Shown here: in pieces, positions 35,075-43,691 of the stretch | Layout: each line of letters starts with the position of its first letter | Numbering within the stretch: position 1 is the first letter of the stretch | DNA from: HGM04593 sp045634305 | GTDB taxonomy: Bacteria > Bacteroidota > Bacteroidia > Bacteroidales > Bacteroidaceae | Reading direction: 5' to 3' | Assembly: GCA_045634305.1 (NCBI GenBank) | Contig: JAZQZZ010000039.1 | Coordinates: forward strand, 32,096 to 96,095 | DNA: 64,000 nt | The notes under the pieces: generated by a model | Database searches by the model: none | What the model was told of the DNA's origin: nothing | Seen by the model: the letters and a program-made list of their open reading frames with translations, nothing else | Translations under genes and position numbers: made by a program

Positions 35075-37741
35075 ATGGATTACAACGACGAATTTGACGA
35101 GAATATCAACGACGTGAACGCCGGCGAGAACACCGCTGCAAGCGCAGATGGTGAGACTGCCGAACATAGCCAGTACCACGAGACTGACGGCATTAGGCAC
35201 AAGTTGACAGGCATGTACCGCAACTGGTTCCTGGACTATGCCTCATACGTTATCCTTGAGCGCGCGGTACCACACCTTTACGACGGTTTGAAGCCTGTGC
35301 AGCGACGCATTCTGCACGCAATGCGCGAACTCGACGACGGACGCTACAACAAGGTAGCGAACGTTGTGGGACACACCATGCAGTACCACCCGCACGGCGA
35401 TGCATCTATTGCCGGTGCATTGGTGCAGATGGGACAGAAGGACTATCTCATTGACTGCCAGGGAAACTGGGGTAACATACTCACCGGTGACTCGGCTGCT
35501 GCACCCCGATACATAGAGGCACGCCTGTCGCACTTTGCACACGATGTGGTGTTCAACCCCAAGACTACGGAGTGGAAACTGTCGTACGACGGCCGCAACA
35601 AGGAGCCAATCACCCTGCCTGTGAAATTCCCGTTGCTGTTGGTACATGGCGTCGAGGGTATTGCCGTGGGCCTGTCGTCAAAGATTCTGCCGCATAACTT
35701 CAACGAAGTGTGCGACGCAGCCATTTCATACCTGAAGAACGAAGAGTTCCAGTTGTACCCCGACTTCCAGACAGGCGGTTGCATTGACGTTTCGCGCTAC
35801 CACGACGGCGACCGCACCGGCCGCGTACGCATCCGTGCAAAGATAACGAAGTCCGATGACAACAAGACACTGACAATCACTGAAATACCTTTTGGAAAGA
35901 CGACTCCGTTGGTGATTGAATCCATACTGAAAGCTGTTGACAACGGCAAAATAAAGATTCGCAAGATTGACGACAACACATCGGACAAGGTGGAGATTCT
36001 GGTGCAGCTTGCACCGGGAGTGTCGAGCGACAAGACCATCGATGCACTCTATGCCTTCACCGACTGCGAAATTAGTATTACCCCATGTTGTTGCGTAATC
36101 GACAACCAGACACCGGTGTTCCTTACCGTGAGCGAGCTGTTGCGCCGCTCGGTCGACAGCACCAAGGAGCTGTTGCGTCTTGAACTTCAAATCAAAAAAG
36201 GCGAGTTGCTCGAGCAATTGCACTTTGCATCACTCGAAAGCATCTTCATTGAGGAGCGCATATACAAGGACAAGGAGTTTGAGCAGGCACCCAACATGGA
36301 CAGTGCACTTGCACACATTGACACCCGCCTTGAACCATACAAGAAGGACTTCATACGCGAGATAACCCGCGACGACCTGTTGCGTCTGATGGAAATTAAG
36401 ATGGCACGCATCCTGCGTTTCAACAAAGAGAAAGCCGAGGAACTGATTGCGCGCCTCAAGAAGGATATTGCCGACATCGACAAGCAGCTTGGACAAATGA
36501 CCGCCGTGACCATCAAATGGTTCACAATGCTCAAGGAGAAATATGGTGCACGCTACCCGCGCCAGACCGAGATACGCAACTTCGACACCATTGTGGCAGC
36601 AAAGGTTGTGGAAGCGAACCAGAAACTATACATAAACCGCGCCGAGGGATTCATCGGTACATCACTGAAGAAGGACGAGTTCGTCACCAACTGCTCGGAC
36701 ATCGACGACATAATCCTCTTTTACAAGGACGGAAAGTACAAGATAGTAAAGGTGAGCGAGAAACTGTTCGTGGGCAAGAATGTCATATATGTCGATGTGT
36801 TCAAGAAGAACGACAAGCGTACCATATACAACGTTGTTTACCGCGACGGCAAGAACGGCATACACTACATAAAGCGTTTTGCCGCCACCGGCATGACGCG
36901 TGACCGTGAGTACGACCTCACACAAGGTACACCCGGTTCAAAGATTGCATACTTCACAGCCAACCCCAACGGCGAGGCCGAGATAATAAAGGTGATGCTG
37001 CGCCCCAACCCAAGACTCAGGAACTCAATCATAGAGAAGGATTTCAGCACCATAGCCATCAAGGGACGCCAGTCAATGGGTAACATACTAACAAAGAACG
37101 AGGTTATGCGCATCACGCTCAAGAAGCACGGCAGTTCAACACTTGGCGGGCGCCAGGTGTGGTTCGACCGCGACATCCTGCGTATCAACTTTGACAACCA
37201 TGGCGAATATCTGGGTGAGTTCCACAACGATGACAAGATACTTGCAATACGCAAGAACGGAGAATTCGACATCATGCCTGTTGACCTGAACAACCACTTC
37301 GACGACGATTTGATGGTGATTGAGAAGTTTGATCCCGCAAAGGTTTGGAGTGCTGCACTCTACGATGCATCACAGCAGGGTTATCCTTACATCAAGCGAT
37401 TCACCCTTGAAGCCGGCGCACGCCGTCAGAACTGCCTTGGCGAGAACAAGGACAACCAACTCATTTGGTTCAGCGAAACACCGTTCCCGCGCATACAGGT
37501 AATGTTCGGCGGCAACGACAATTTCCGCGAGCCGTTGGTCATTGAGGTTGACGAGTTTATTGGTGTAAAGAGCTACAAGGCACGCGGCAAGCGACTCACC
37601 ACCTACGAGATTGACGAGATTATAGAACTTGAACCGACAAAGTTCCCGCCCCCACCGGAGATTCCCGAGGAACCCGAGAGCGAAGAGCCCGCAAACGAGA
37701 CAGGCGAGCAACTATCACTCTTTGAAAGCGACAACGAATGA
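35075..37741 (+). CDS. parC: DNA topoisomerase IV subunit A
   Basis: 888 residues. DYASYVILERAVPHLYDGLK and VQRRILHAMRELDDGRYNKV open the type II topoisomerase breakage-reunion domain. DSAAAPRYIEARLS contains the catalytic tyrosine. A coiled-coil gate (LEQLHFASLESIFIEERIYK) and a C-terminal pinwheel follow. The GyrA-box is not evident and the acidic N-terminal extension is of the Bacteroidetes ParC type, so this is called ParC rather than GyrA. It decatenates chromosomes with ParE. Its stop overlaps the next start (ATGA). Confidence 0.93.
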   Translation: MDYNDEFDENINDVNAGENTAASADGETAEHSQYHETDGIRHKLTGMYRNWFLDYASYVILERAVPHLYDGLKPVQRRILHAMRELDDGRYNKVANVVGHTMQYHPHGDASIAGALVQMGQKDYLIDCQGNWGNILTGDSAAAPRYIEARLSHFAHDVVFNPKTTEWKLSYDGRNKEPITLPVKFPLLLVHGVEGIAVGLSSKILPHNFNEVCDAAISYLKNEEFQLYPDFQTGGCIDVSRYHDGDRTGRVRIRAKITKSDDNKTLTITEIPFGKTTPLVIESILKAVDNGKIKIRKIDDNTSDKVEILVQLAPGVSSDKTIDALYAFTDCEISITPCCCVIDNQTPVFLTVSELLRRSVDSTKELLRLELQIKKGELLEQLHFASLESIFIEERIYKDKEFEQAPNMDSALAHIDTRLEPYKKDFIREITRDDLLRLMEIKMARILRFNKEKAEELIARLKKDIADIDKQLGQMTAVTIKWFTMLKEKYGARYPRQTEIRNFDTIVAAKVVEANQKLYINRAEGFIGTSLKKDEFVTNCSDIDDIILFYKDGKYKIVKVSEKLFVGKNVIYVDVFKKNDKRTIYNVVYRDGKNGIHYIKRFAATGMTRDREYDLTQGTPGSKIAYFTANPNGEAEIIKVMLRPNPRLRNSIIEKDFSTIAIKGRQSMGNILTKNEVMRITLKKHGSSTLGGRQVWFDRDILRINFDNHGEYLGEFHNDDKILAIRKNGEFDIMPVDLNNHFDDDLMVIEKFDPAKVWSAALYDASQQGYPYIKRFTLEAGARRQNCLGENKDNQLIWFSETPFPRIQVMFGGNDNFREPLVIEVDEFIGVKSYKARGKRLTTYEIDEIIELEPTKFPPPPEIPEEPESEEPANETGEQLSLFESDNE

Positions 37742-38598
37742 GAATTGCGCACATCATAATGACAGCCCTTGCATTGCTGGCACTGCCGGCAATGTCAAGG
37801 GCTCAATATGTTGTTACAGACACCATAATACCGGAACGTATTGTGGTAAAAAGTTCACAGTTCGGCATCACATTGCTCAACAACCTCGACACCTACCTAA
37901 GCAACTATAATCACAAAGGGCTTGGAGTGAATTACAGCCACGAAGCCTTCCGCGATGCACGTACAGGCAACTACTGTTGGAAATATCAGAAACTGCTCAG
38001 CATCACGGCCGGTTATGCCATACAGGGTAGCAACATGCAATACTGCGCCCTCATTGGCTACAATTGGGGCGGCTACCACCCTTTTAAAATTGCCAAAGGA
38101 TTCACGTTGCTTGCCGGAGCACAGATACAACTTGAAGGCGGAGCGCTCTACAACCCGGCCGGAGGCAATAACCCTGCAGCAGCAAAGCTGCGCACCGCGC
38201 TCGCAGCAAGCGGAATGGCAATATACCATTTCCCGGTGCACCGCTGCGAGTGGGTCGCACGTTACCAACTGGACATTCCCCTCGTTGGCGCAATGTTCGC
38301 ACCCGAGTTCGGGCAAAGTTACTATGAAATTTTCGGGCTTGGACATGCAAAGAACGTAGTAGCATTCACCCACCCCGGCAACAATCCCTCGTGGCGTCAC
38401 ATACTCTCGCTCGACATCCCAATGAGAGCCAAGCACCACAGCGCTACACTACGCATATCATACATTGCCGACCTGTACCAGAGCCGCATAAACGACATAA
38501 ACTGCCACATATACCGCAACACCTTCTCCATTGGATTCGCAAGGACAATATTCAAAGTCAAGAGCTACAATAAACTGAACGAATACTCGCCATATTAA
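37738..38598 (+). CDS. DUF3316 family exported protein
   Basis: 286 residues with a signal peptide (MRIAHIIMTALALLALPAMSRAQ). The body is beta-barrel-like with the DUF3316 pattern (GVNYSHEAFRDARTG, YQKLLSITAGYAIQGSN, CALIGYNWGGYHPF, HPGNNPSWRHILSLDIP). DUF3316 proteins are Bacteroidetes envelope proteins of unknown function. Its start overlaps the parC stop by 4 bp, so it is translationally coupled. It is followed 5 bp later by the S41 protease gene. Confidence 0.88.
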   Translation: MRIAHIIMTALALLALPAMSRAQYVVTDTIIPERIVVKSSQFGITLLNNLDTYLSNYNHKGLGVNYSHEAFRDARTGNYCWKYQKLLSITAGYAIQGSNMQYCALIGYNWGGYHPFKIAKGFTLLAGAQIQLEGGALYNPAGGNNPAAAKLRTALAASGMAIYHFPVHRCEWVARYQLDIPLVGAMFAPEFGQSYYEIFGLGHAKNVVAFTHPGNNPSWRHILSLDIPMRAKHHSATLRISYIADLYQSRINDINCHIYRNTFSIGFARTIFKVKSYNKLNEYSPY

Positions 38599-38603
38599 GA
38601 ACC

Positions 38604-39644
38604 ATGATAAAAAGATTTCTTACATACCTGATTCTACCCATAGCACTGCTCACAAGCTGCATTGGCGAGGAGGAGTTCGAAGGTTGCGGAAACGAGAACT
38701 TCGAAGCGCTGTGGCAACTCATTGACGAACGTTACTGCTTCTTTGCACAGGCCGAAGAGGAGTTCGGGCTCGACTGGAATGACGTCTACGACAAATACAA
38801 GCCCATAGCCGACACATGCCGCGACGAGCTGATGCTCTTTGACCTGTTGGGCGATATGCTTAGGGAGTTGCGAGACGGACATGTCAACCTCTCGTCAATG
38901 TTCGGCACAAGCTACTATTGGGACTGGCAATTGAAACACCCCATCAACTTCAGCGACTCGATACAGCGAAACTATCTTGGCACAGACTTCAGGATGACAA
39001 ACGGCATAAAATACAACATCCTCCCCGACAGCATCGGATATGTATATGTAGAGAGTTTCTCGGGCAGTTTCGGCACCAACAACCTTTCACTCATGCTCTA
39101 CAACCTGAAGGAGTGCAAGGCCATCATCCTGGACATACGTGGCAATGGCGGCGGAATGATTACATCTGCCGAGAAGTTGGCATCGATATTCATAAAAGAG
39201 GAACTACACTACGGCTACATGCAGCACAAGACAGGCAAAGGACACAATGACTTCTCCACCCCCGAACCTCTCTACCTTGAGCCGAGTGAAGGCTCGCGCT
39301 GGTTGCGCCCCGTGGTGGTACTCACAAACAGAAGCGTCTACAGCGCTGCCAACCATTTCGTTTTGATTATGCGCGAGTTGCCACACGTTGCCATTGTAGG
39401 CGATAAAACCGGCGGTGGCAGCGGCATGCCGCTCACCGGCACACTGCCCAACGGATGGAGAGTACGTCTGTCGGCATGCCCTACACTCGATGTAAAATAC
39501 AGGCACACCGAATTCGGTATTGACCCGGACATTAAAGTAGACATCACAAGCGAAGACTGGCAGAAAGGACGTGATACAATAATTGAAACAGCAAAAGCCC
39601 TTATTTTTGAGTACTATAATAAAAAAGAGGAAAAAGAGGGTTGA
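38604..39644 (+). CDS. S41-family peptidase lipoprotein
   Basis: 346 residues with a lipoprotein signal (YLILPIALLTSC). A tri-helical N-terminal region (GCGNENFEALWQLIDERYCF) leads into the tail-specific protease fold: YVYVESFSGSFG, CKAIILDIRGNGGGMITSAE and LTNRSVYSAANHF (catalytic Ser in NRSVYSAA), then GDKTGGGSG. No PDZ domain is obvious. It is a periplasmic or surface protease of the Bacteroides C-terminal-processing/S41 type. Third gene in the parC-DUF3316-S41 unit; tRNA-Leu follows. Confidence 0.9.
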   Translation: MIKRFLTYLILPIALLTSCIGEEEFEGCGNENFEALWQLIDERYCFFAQAEEEFGLDWNDVYDKYKPIADTCRDELMLFDLLGDMLRELRDGHVNLSSMFGTSYYWDWQLKHPINFSDSIQRNYLGTDFRMTNGIKYNILPDSIGYVYVESFSGSFGTNNLSLMLYNLKECKAIILDIRGNGGGMITSAEKLASIFIKEELHYGYMQHKTGKGHNDFSTPEPLYLEPSEGSRWLRPVVVLTNRSVYSAANHFVLIMRELPHVAIVGDKTGGGSGMPLTGTLPNGWRVRLSACPTLDVKYRHTEFGIDPDIKVDITSEDWQKGRDTIIETAKALIFEYYNKKEEKEG

Positions 39645-39670
39645 TAATTCAGTTTTTTATACTACCTTCG
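39641..39670 (+). promoter_or_regulatory. tRNA-Leu promoter
   Basis: TTG (39641-39643) and TACCTTCG (39663-39670) with 19 bp spacing. The -33 element overlaps the stop of the S41 gene. Confidence 0.65.
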
Positions 39671-39692
39671 CAGCCGAAAGATAAAAACAGTC

Positions 39693-39774
39693 GCGCGTGT
39701 GGCGAAATTGGTAGACGCGCCAGACTTAGGATCTGGTGTTTTGCGACGTGTAGGTTCGAGTCCTATCACGCGCA
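39693..39774 (+). tRNA. tRNA-Leu (anticodon UAG)
   Basis: Acceptor GCGCGTG (39693-39699) pairs with CACGCGC (39767-39773). The anticodon stem-loop CCAGA/CTTAGGA/TCTGG gives TAG at 39727-39729, and a long class II variable arm follows. The discriminator is A at 39774; CCA is not encoded. Its 3' end is the integration target for the island to the right. Confidence 0.97.
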
Positions 39775-41268
39775 CGATTGGACAAAAGAGGATAATTCGA
39801 GAGAATTTTCCTCTTTTTTATTTTTGTAATTCACTGATAATCGAGCGATTATCGAGAGGGCTTCATTCTCATCAAAGGTTCGATAATTGTCTTTATCCTT
39901 GTCCCACAAAACTCCATTCGGAAAGAGCAGATTTTGCAGTTTTTGGCAAGTTTCAAGCGATGCATCACGCCATAAACTATCTAATTTACAGCACATTGCA
40001 AGTATGTCATCGACCTCACTATCAAGGTTCGATAAATTTTTTCTGCACTCTGCTAAACCTCGCTCTATATTATCGATTTTCTCTTGCAAATCCTTATTTG
40101 TCATTTCGTAAATCTCCTCATCAATCTCGCCCATTCCAAACCTTACCTTACATTTCTTCAACTTGCCAAGATATTCGCTCTTTTGCTTCTTGAGCAATGT
40201 TTCCATATTCCTAGCCTCATCATCATTGGAAATAATCATTTTTGAGATAATATCCCTCAAAAGCGGTTTAAGGTTCTCTGTGACATTAAAAAAACGCAAC
40301 AGACATTCATACCTTTCGTGCATCTTTTTCGCTGATACATTGGTTTTACAACCGCTCTGATTGCATTTATAATAGTCGATGTTCTTCTTTTTGACTGTAT
40401 ATGCAGTAAACGGTGTTTTGTCTTTAGAACACAATATATGGCGTTTGAGAGGGAAACGAGGCGTTTCCTTTTTGTGTTTGTAAACACCCGTTCTTCCACT
40501 CAATATATCTTGCACACGCAAGAAATCCTCATAACTTACCAATTTGGGTTGATTACCATCTACCAACCTACCTTGCAACATCTTATGCTTTATCTTACCT
40601 GCATAGAATGGATTGGTAAGGATATGATGTAGTTTCTGTTTTCTCATATTAAGTCCATAAGCAGAGAGTTTCTTCAAAATCTCACAGTTTGCATACCCTT
40701 GCAATTTCCATTTGAATGCCTTGCGTATCAAATGCCCTTTGTCATTTACTGTAAAATATGTACCCAACGACTTGCCGTGCTTGTCATACCCCAATGGTTT
40801 GGCGGCACCACAATAGACACCACTCTCAAGGCAATGCTTACGGCCAGACACAAATTTGTCGGTACGATTACCATTATCCCACTCCGCAAGTGCCAATTTC
40901 ATTTTAATCATAAGCATACCCTCACGAGTTGATGTATCAATACCCGTAGATGCCTCTACAATGACTTTGCCACGCTTCAACAGTTCATTTATAATCATTG
41001 ATGCTTGCGCCTCGTTTCTACTGAAACGGTCGGCAACAGAAACAAGAATATATTTTATACTCTTGTCCTTGTAAACCACATCAAACATCGCTTTAACCAA
41101 TGCTCCAGGGGTCTTTGCACTCTCGTGAGTGCCACCAAAATACCCCTTTATATCATACCCATTCTGCCTTGCAAACAGTTCACACTTATTCTTTTGGTCA
41201 CTCAACGAACCACCATTATCCTCTTGGTATTTAGTTGATACCCTTGTCCAAATTACACAATTCTTCAT
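39766..41268 (-). CDS. Large serine recombinase (integrase of element 1)
   Basis: 500 residues in the integrated state. The resolvase domain has RVSTKYQED with nucleophile S11, then YILVSVADRFSRNEAQASMI. The recombinase domain follows (LKKLSAYGLNMRKQKLHHIL, TNPFYAGKIKH), then a zinc ribbon (HILCSKDKTPF with YKCNQSGCK) and a coiled coil (about 350-430). It catalyses site-specific integration and excision. The stop codon (39766-39768) lies inside tRNA-Leu: the last residues (SSFVQSCA) are encoded by the attachment region. In the circular form the frame would instead continue for 36 residues (see the piece at 47356-47466), predicting a 535-residue protein. Translationally coupled to the small ORF upstream (ATGA overlap). 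Confidence 0.93.
   Translation of the reverse strand: MKNCVIWTRVSTKYQEDNGGSLSDQKNKCELFARQNGYDIKGYFGGTHESAKTPGALVKAMFDVVYKDKSIKYILVSVADRFSRNEAQASMIINELLKRGKVIVEASTGIDTSTREGMLMIKMKLALAEWDNGNRTDKFVSGRKHCLESGVYCGAAKPLGYDKHGKSLGTYFTVNDKGHLIRKAFKWKLQGYANCEILKKLSAYGLNMRKQKLHHILTNPFYAGKIKHKMLQGRLVDGNQPKLVSYEDFLRVQDILSGRTGVYKHKKETPRFPLKRHILCSKDKTPFTAYTVKKKNIDYYKCNQSGCKTNVSAKKMHERYECLLRFFNVTENLKPLLRDIISKMIISNDDEARNMETLLKKQKSEYLGKLKKCKVRFGMGEIDEEIYEMTNKDLQEKIDNIERGLAECRKNLSNLDSEVDDILAMCCKLDSLWRDASLETCQKLQNLLFPNGVLWDKDKDNYRTFDENEALSIIARLSVNYKNKKEENSLELSSFVQSCA
39772..39791 (+). repeat. Attachment core copy 1 (tRNA-Leu 3' end)
   Basis: GCACGATTGGACAAAAGAGG. The first three bases are the last bases of tRNA-Leu, the rest its 3' flank. 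Left boundary of element 1. Confidence 0.75.
39784..39819 (+). terminator. tRNA-Leu terminator reconstituted at the element junction
   Basis: AAAAGAGGA (39784-39792) pairs with TCCTCTTTT (39109-type arm at 39109 excluded; the actual arm is 39809-39817), with TAATTC/GAATTT inside and a GAGA loop. The same hairpin recurs at the other two core copies, so each integration restores the tRNA terminator. On the minus strand it codes for the recombinase C-terminus. Confidence 0.75.
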
Positions 41269-41405
41269 ACTATCATCTCTTTTTCTACAAAATTATTTAT
41301 CCCAATCTCTGCCAATGCTGTCAAATATCCAATCAACACACTAGCCTCATCTGCTGTCACATTCAATTTATTAAAGTATTCTTCATATTCGCTGTATTTA
41401 ATCAT
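41265..41405 (-). CDS. 46-residue ORF coupled to the serine recombinase
   Basis: Reads MIKYSEYEEYFNKLNVTADE, then a hydrophobic stretch (ASVLIGYLTALAEIGINNF) and EKEMIV before a stop that overlaps the recombinase start as ATGA. The coupling and the predicted helix-helix fold suggest a recombinase-associated accessory protein, such as a directionality factor. That is inference; no family is recognised. Confidence 0.55.
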   Translation of the reverse strand: MIKYSEYEEYFNKLNVTADEASVLIGYLTALAEIGINNFVEKEMIV

Positions 41406-41477
41406 TTATAAAACACGATTTTCCTTGCCACAATGCTCTGTGGCTTATTTTTTGGATTTTACCCATCGAACTGTAAT

Positions 41478-41502
41478 AAAAAATCTTACAACAAGTAAGA
41501 TT
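41478..41502 (-). terminator. Terminator of the serine invertase gene
   Basis: Stem AATCTTAC (41482-41489) with GTAAGATT (41495-41502), a 5-nt loop, and on the minus strand a following run of six T (41478-41483). A second hairpin, GCCACA/TGTGGC near 41430-41447, lies further on. Confidence 0.6.
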
Positions 41503-41579
41503 AAAAACCTCATTACAACCTTTCGATTTGCCAATAATCTACTTACCTCTTGCGATGGGTTTGCTCATTCCCTACTGTT

Positions 41580-42203
41580 TCATACGCTTGCACACTCTTT
41601 ACACTTTCTTATAGTATTTACACTCACATTCGTAATCTTGCTGATGTTGCGGAGGCTGATACCCTTTTTCAGCAACTTGAACACCTCGCTGTATTCCTCA
41701 CGCATCGCCTCATCACTCTTGCGATAACCCTCTTTACGACCAACCTTGCCACCATTGGCACGAAAATTGGCGTAACCACTTGCTACACGCTCACGAATAG
41801 TCTTGCGCTCCATTCTTGCCACCTCTGCGAGTATGGTAATAAGGAATTGACTCATTGGGTTTACCTTACCCTCATCTGTAAGCGTTTCGATGTTGTAGTT
41901 CTGTATATACAACGAAATGCCCTTGCTGTTCAACATTTCTATAACCTCAAGCACTTGGAGAGTATCACGACCCAAGCGAGAGAGTTCTGTTACAAGCACC
42001 TTGTCGATGGCATTTGCCTCAACATAAGCAACCATATTCAGCAACTCGGCACGCTCCTTGTTGGCTTTCGCTCCTGAAATCTTTTCAGCAAATACCGCTT
42101 CCACGCTCCAACCTTTGCTGTTGGCTAATGCTGTCAATTCGTTTACTTGTCTGTCGTACTCTTGTATGTTGGTGCTAACTCTTGCAAAAATTACTGTTTT
42201 CAT
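41580..42203 (-). CDS. Small serine recombinase / DNA invertase
   Basis: 207 residues of the Hin/Gin/Pin class. TVIFARVSTNIQEYDRQVNE carries catalytic Ser10. VLVTELSRLGRDTLQVLEVI, IQNYNIETL and ILAEVARMERKTIRERVASG form the resolvase core and dimer helix. The C-terminal helix-turn-helix (LLKKGISLRNISKITNVSVN) binds DNA. Bacteroides uses related master invertases to flip promoters of surface-polysaccharide loci. Here it lies inside the element between the large recombinase and an XRE regulator, so it could be the element's resolvase, or act on distant or local invertible sites. I found no clear inverted-repeat-flanked promoter in the window. Confidence 0.92.
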   Translation of the reverse strand: MKTVIFARVSTNIQEYDRQVNELTALANSKGWSVEAVFAEKISGAKANKERAELLNMVAYVEANAIDKVLVTELSRLGRDTLQVLEVIEMLNSKGISLYIQNYNIETLTDEGKVNPMSQFLITILAEVARMERKTIRERVASGYANFRANGGKVGRKEGYRKSDEAMREEYSEVFKLLKKGISLRNISKITNVSVNTIRKCKECASV

Positions 42204-42316
42204 CGTTTTGCCTCTTTATTTGTTTTATATATCAATTATCACACTGCAAATATACATTTAAGAAAATTAAAAAACAAATTTAAATTAACACAAAATACAA
42301 TTATTTTAAAATTTTA

Positions 42317-42346
42317 TTGCTTTTTACAACAATTTCGCTATTTTTG
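42317..42346 (+). promoter_or_regulatory. Promoter of the XRE regulator gene
   Basis: TTG at 42317-42319 and TATTTTTG at 42339-42346, 19 bp apart; the ATG at 42371 lies 25 bp downstream. Confidence 0.6.
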
Positions 42347-42370
42347 CACGCAAAACATATAATATATAAT

Positions 42371-42655
42371 ATGGAGAAAATATTAGCAGAAAATGTAAAA
42401 CGCCTCTGCAAGCAACAAGGCAAACAGTTGAAAGACCTTGCAAGTGATATGAATATAGATGCTTCAAGTCTAACGAGAGCGATGTATGGCAACGCTCGTT
42501 TAGATACCATTGAAAAGATGGCTGTTGCTCTTGGAGTCAGCGTAAAATCCCTTTTTGAACCTATGGGCGATGAGGCTGTAGAGGGTTTTATTAAGATAAG
42601 AGGAAAGATATATCAATTCAACAGCAGGGTTGAATTGGAAAATCTATTGAAATAA
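42371..42655 (+). CDS. XRE-family helix-turn-helix regulator
   Basis: 94 residues from the ATG at 42371; the longer in-frame reading from 42317 overlaps the promoter and is rejected. Residues 5-65 are a lambda-repressor-like HTH (NVKRLCKQQGKQLKDLASDM, NIDASSLTRAMYGNARLDTI, ALGVSVKSLFEP). The tail (FIKIRGKIYQFNSRVELENL) resembles the short C-terminal extension common in Bacteroidetes element regulators. It is divergent from the invertase and probably represses the element's own promoters. Confidence 0.88.
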   Translation: MEKILAENVKRLCKQQGKQLKDLASDMNIDASSLTRAMYGNARLDTIEKMAVALGVSVKSLFEPMGDEAVEGFIKIRGKIYQFNSRVELENLLK

Positions 42656-42679
42656 GATATTAGAAATAACAGCTCACAG

Positions 42680-42710
42680 TTGGACATTTATAAAATGTTT
42701 TCTAATTTTG
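42680..42710 (+). promoter_or_regulatory. Strong promoter ahead of a structured untranslated region
   Basis: TTGG (42680-42683), 19 bp, then TAATTTTG (42703-42710). Spacing and sequence fit the Bacteroidetes consensus, and nothing coding follows for almost 300 bp. Confidence 0.6.
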
Positions 42711-42716
42711 TATCGT

Positions 42717-42945
42717 TGCAAGTGCAACAGACATAAATAGGAAGCGTTTTAGCTTTATTCCTAAACGGTGAACTTCGACAACTCATTAGTAGATAGGAAT
42801 AGGTAAAAATGTTCTCCCTTTGGTTTGTTATATGTATTCACAACATATATAGCCAAGGGTGTGAGCTGTTTTTTCTTATCCATCTACAAGGCAGTCGAAG
42901 GCCTACCGTTGGGAAAAGTTAAAGTAGGCTCACACTTTCTTTTAT
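42717..42945 (+). ncRNA. Candidate structured RNA or long leader in element 1
   Basis: The 344-bp gap between the XRE gene and the next gene holds no ORF but several strong helices: CGTTTTAG (42745-42752) with CTAAACG (42761-42767); CCCTTTGG (42816-42823) with CCAAGGG (42853-42859), enclosing ATATGT/ACATAT; and GTGTGAGC (42859-42866) with GCTCACAC (42928-42935), enclosing GCCTAC/GTAGGC, followed by TTTCTTTTA. TTCCTA (42758-42763) can pair with TAGGAA at either 42738-42743 or 42794-42799, so alternative folds exist. It could be an independent small RNA with a terminator at its end, or a switching leader of the outer-membrane protein gene. No known family recognised. Confidence 0.5.
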
Positions 42946-42999
42946 GCCTATTCTATTCAAATTTAGATACGCCTTTGAGCTGATGGCGGCTATTTGATT

Positions 43000-43611
43000 A
43001 TGAAAAAGGTATTATTTATTGCTTTGTGTTTATTAAGCACCGTGTCGTTTGCACAGTCAAAAGGAGATTCTTACACCTCGTTAAAGTGTGGATTTGAATT
43101 TGGTCAACAAAAAACGAAAATAGCTCAAGGTGTATCGGAATCACAACCTACAGCTTCATCATTGTCTGTTGCTGTTGAGTATGGCTATTTTGTTGCTAAT
43201 AATTTTAGTATTGGTGTAGCATTGATATGTCCATATACATCTACTCCGTCAGCAAAAAACAACAATGATTGGCTGTCAAGTACAACTTTGGGAATAGGCG
43301 TTAACCCTAATATTTCATACCATCTTCAAATGAGTGATAATTTCTACTATACACCTGAAATAGGTGGTTATTTCGAATATGGTAAATATGAGGATGAACA
43401 ACCTAATTCTATTTCTTACGACACTAACTATAAGGGTTGGGGAGCTTACTTGAATTTGTTGTCTTTTGAGTTTAGGGTTTCTAAAGATTTCGCTATGGGT
43501 GTTAACGCTGGAGCATTACAGTATGTAACAACCCAAATAGATGATATATCTGTTTCAAGATTTGGATGTGTTTTCAATAGAGGCGAAATTCATTTCCGTG
43601 CATATTTTTAA
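43000..43611 (+). CDS. Small outer-membrane beta-barrel protein
   Basis: 203 residues from the ATG at 43000 (an in-frame TTG six bases earlier is unlikely). A signal peptide (MKKVLFIALCLLSTVSFAQ) is followed by eight or so amphipathic strands (GDSYTSLKCGFEFGQ, SSLSVAVEYGYFVANNFSIG, LGIGVNPNISYHLQMSDNFY, YYTPEIGGYFEYGKYE), ending in an aromatic residue (GEIHFRAYF). This is the OmpX/OmpW-like barrel class common in Bacteroidetes. Such small surface proteins on mobile elements can exclude phages or conjugation partners, but that is inference. Its long, structured leader is unusual. Confidence 0.8.
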   Translation: MKKVLFIALCLLSTVSFAQSKGDSYTSLKCGFEFGQQKTKIAQGVSESQPTASSLSVAVEYGYFVANNFSIGVALICPYTSTPSAKNNNDWLSSTTLGIGVNPNISYHLQMSDNFYYTPEIGGYFEYGKYEDEQPNSISYDTNYKGWGAYLNLLSFEFRVSKDFAMGVNAGALQYVTTQIDDISVSRFGCVFNRGEIHFRAYF

Positions 43612-43691
43612 TGTTATAAAAATCGACTTATACAATTCATATACAACGATTGCCACCGGCTGCGCCGATGGCAATCATTTTATATAAATAT

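Noticed and set aside
35075..37741. Assigning this gene as gyrA
   Set aside because: The acidic N-terminal extension and lack of an evident GyrA-box favour Bacteroidetes ParC.
42656..42999. Retron or group II-type RNA in the structured gap
   Set aside because: No reverse transcriptase gene is nearby, and the helices do not show a retron msr/msd arrangement.
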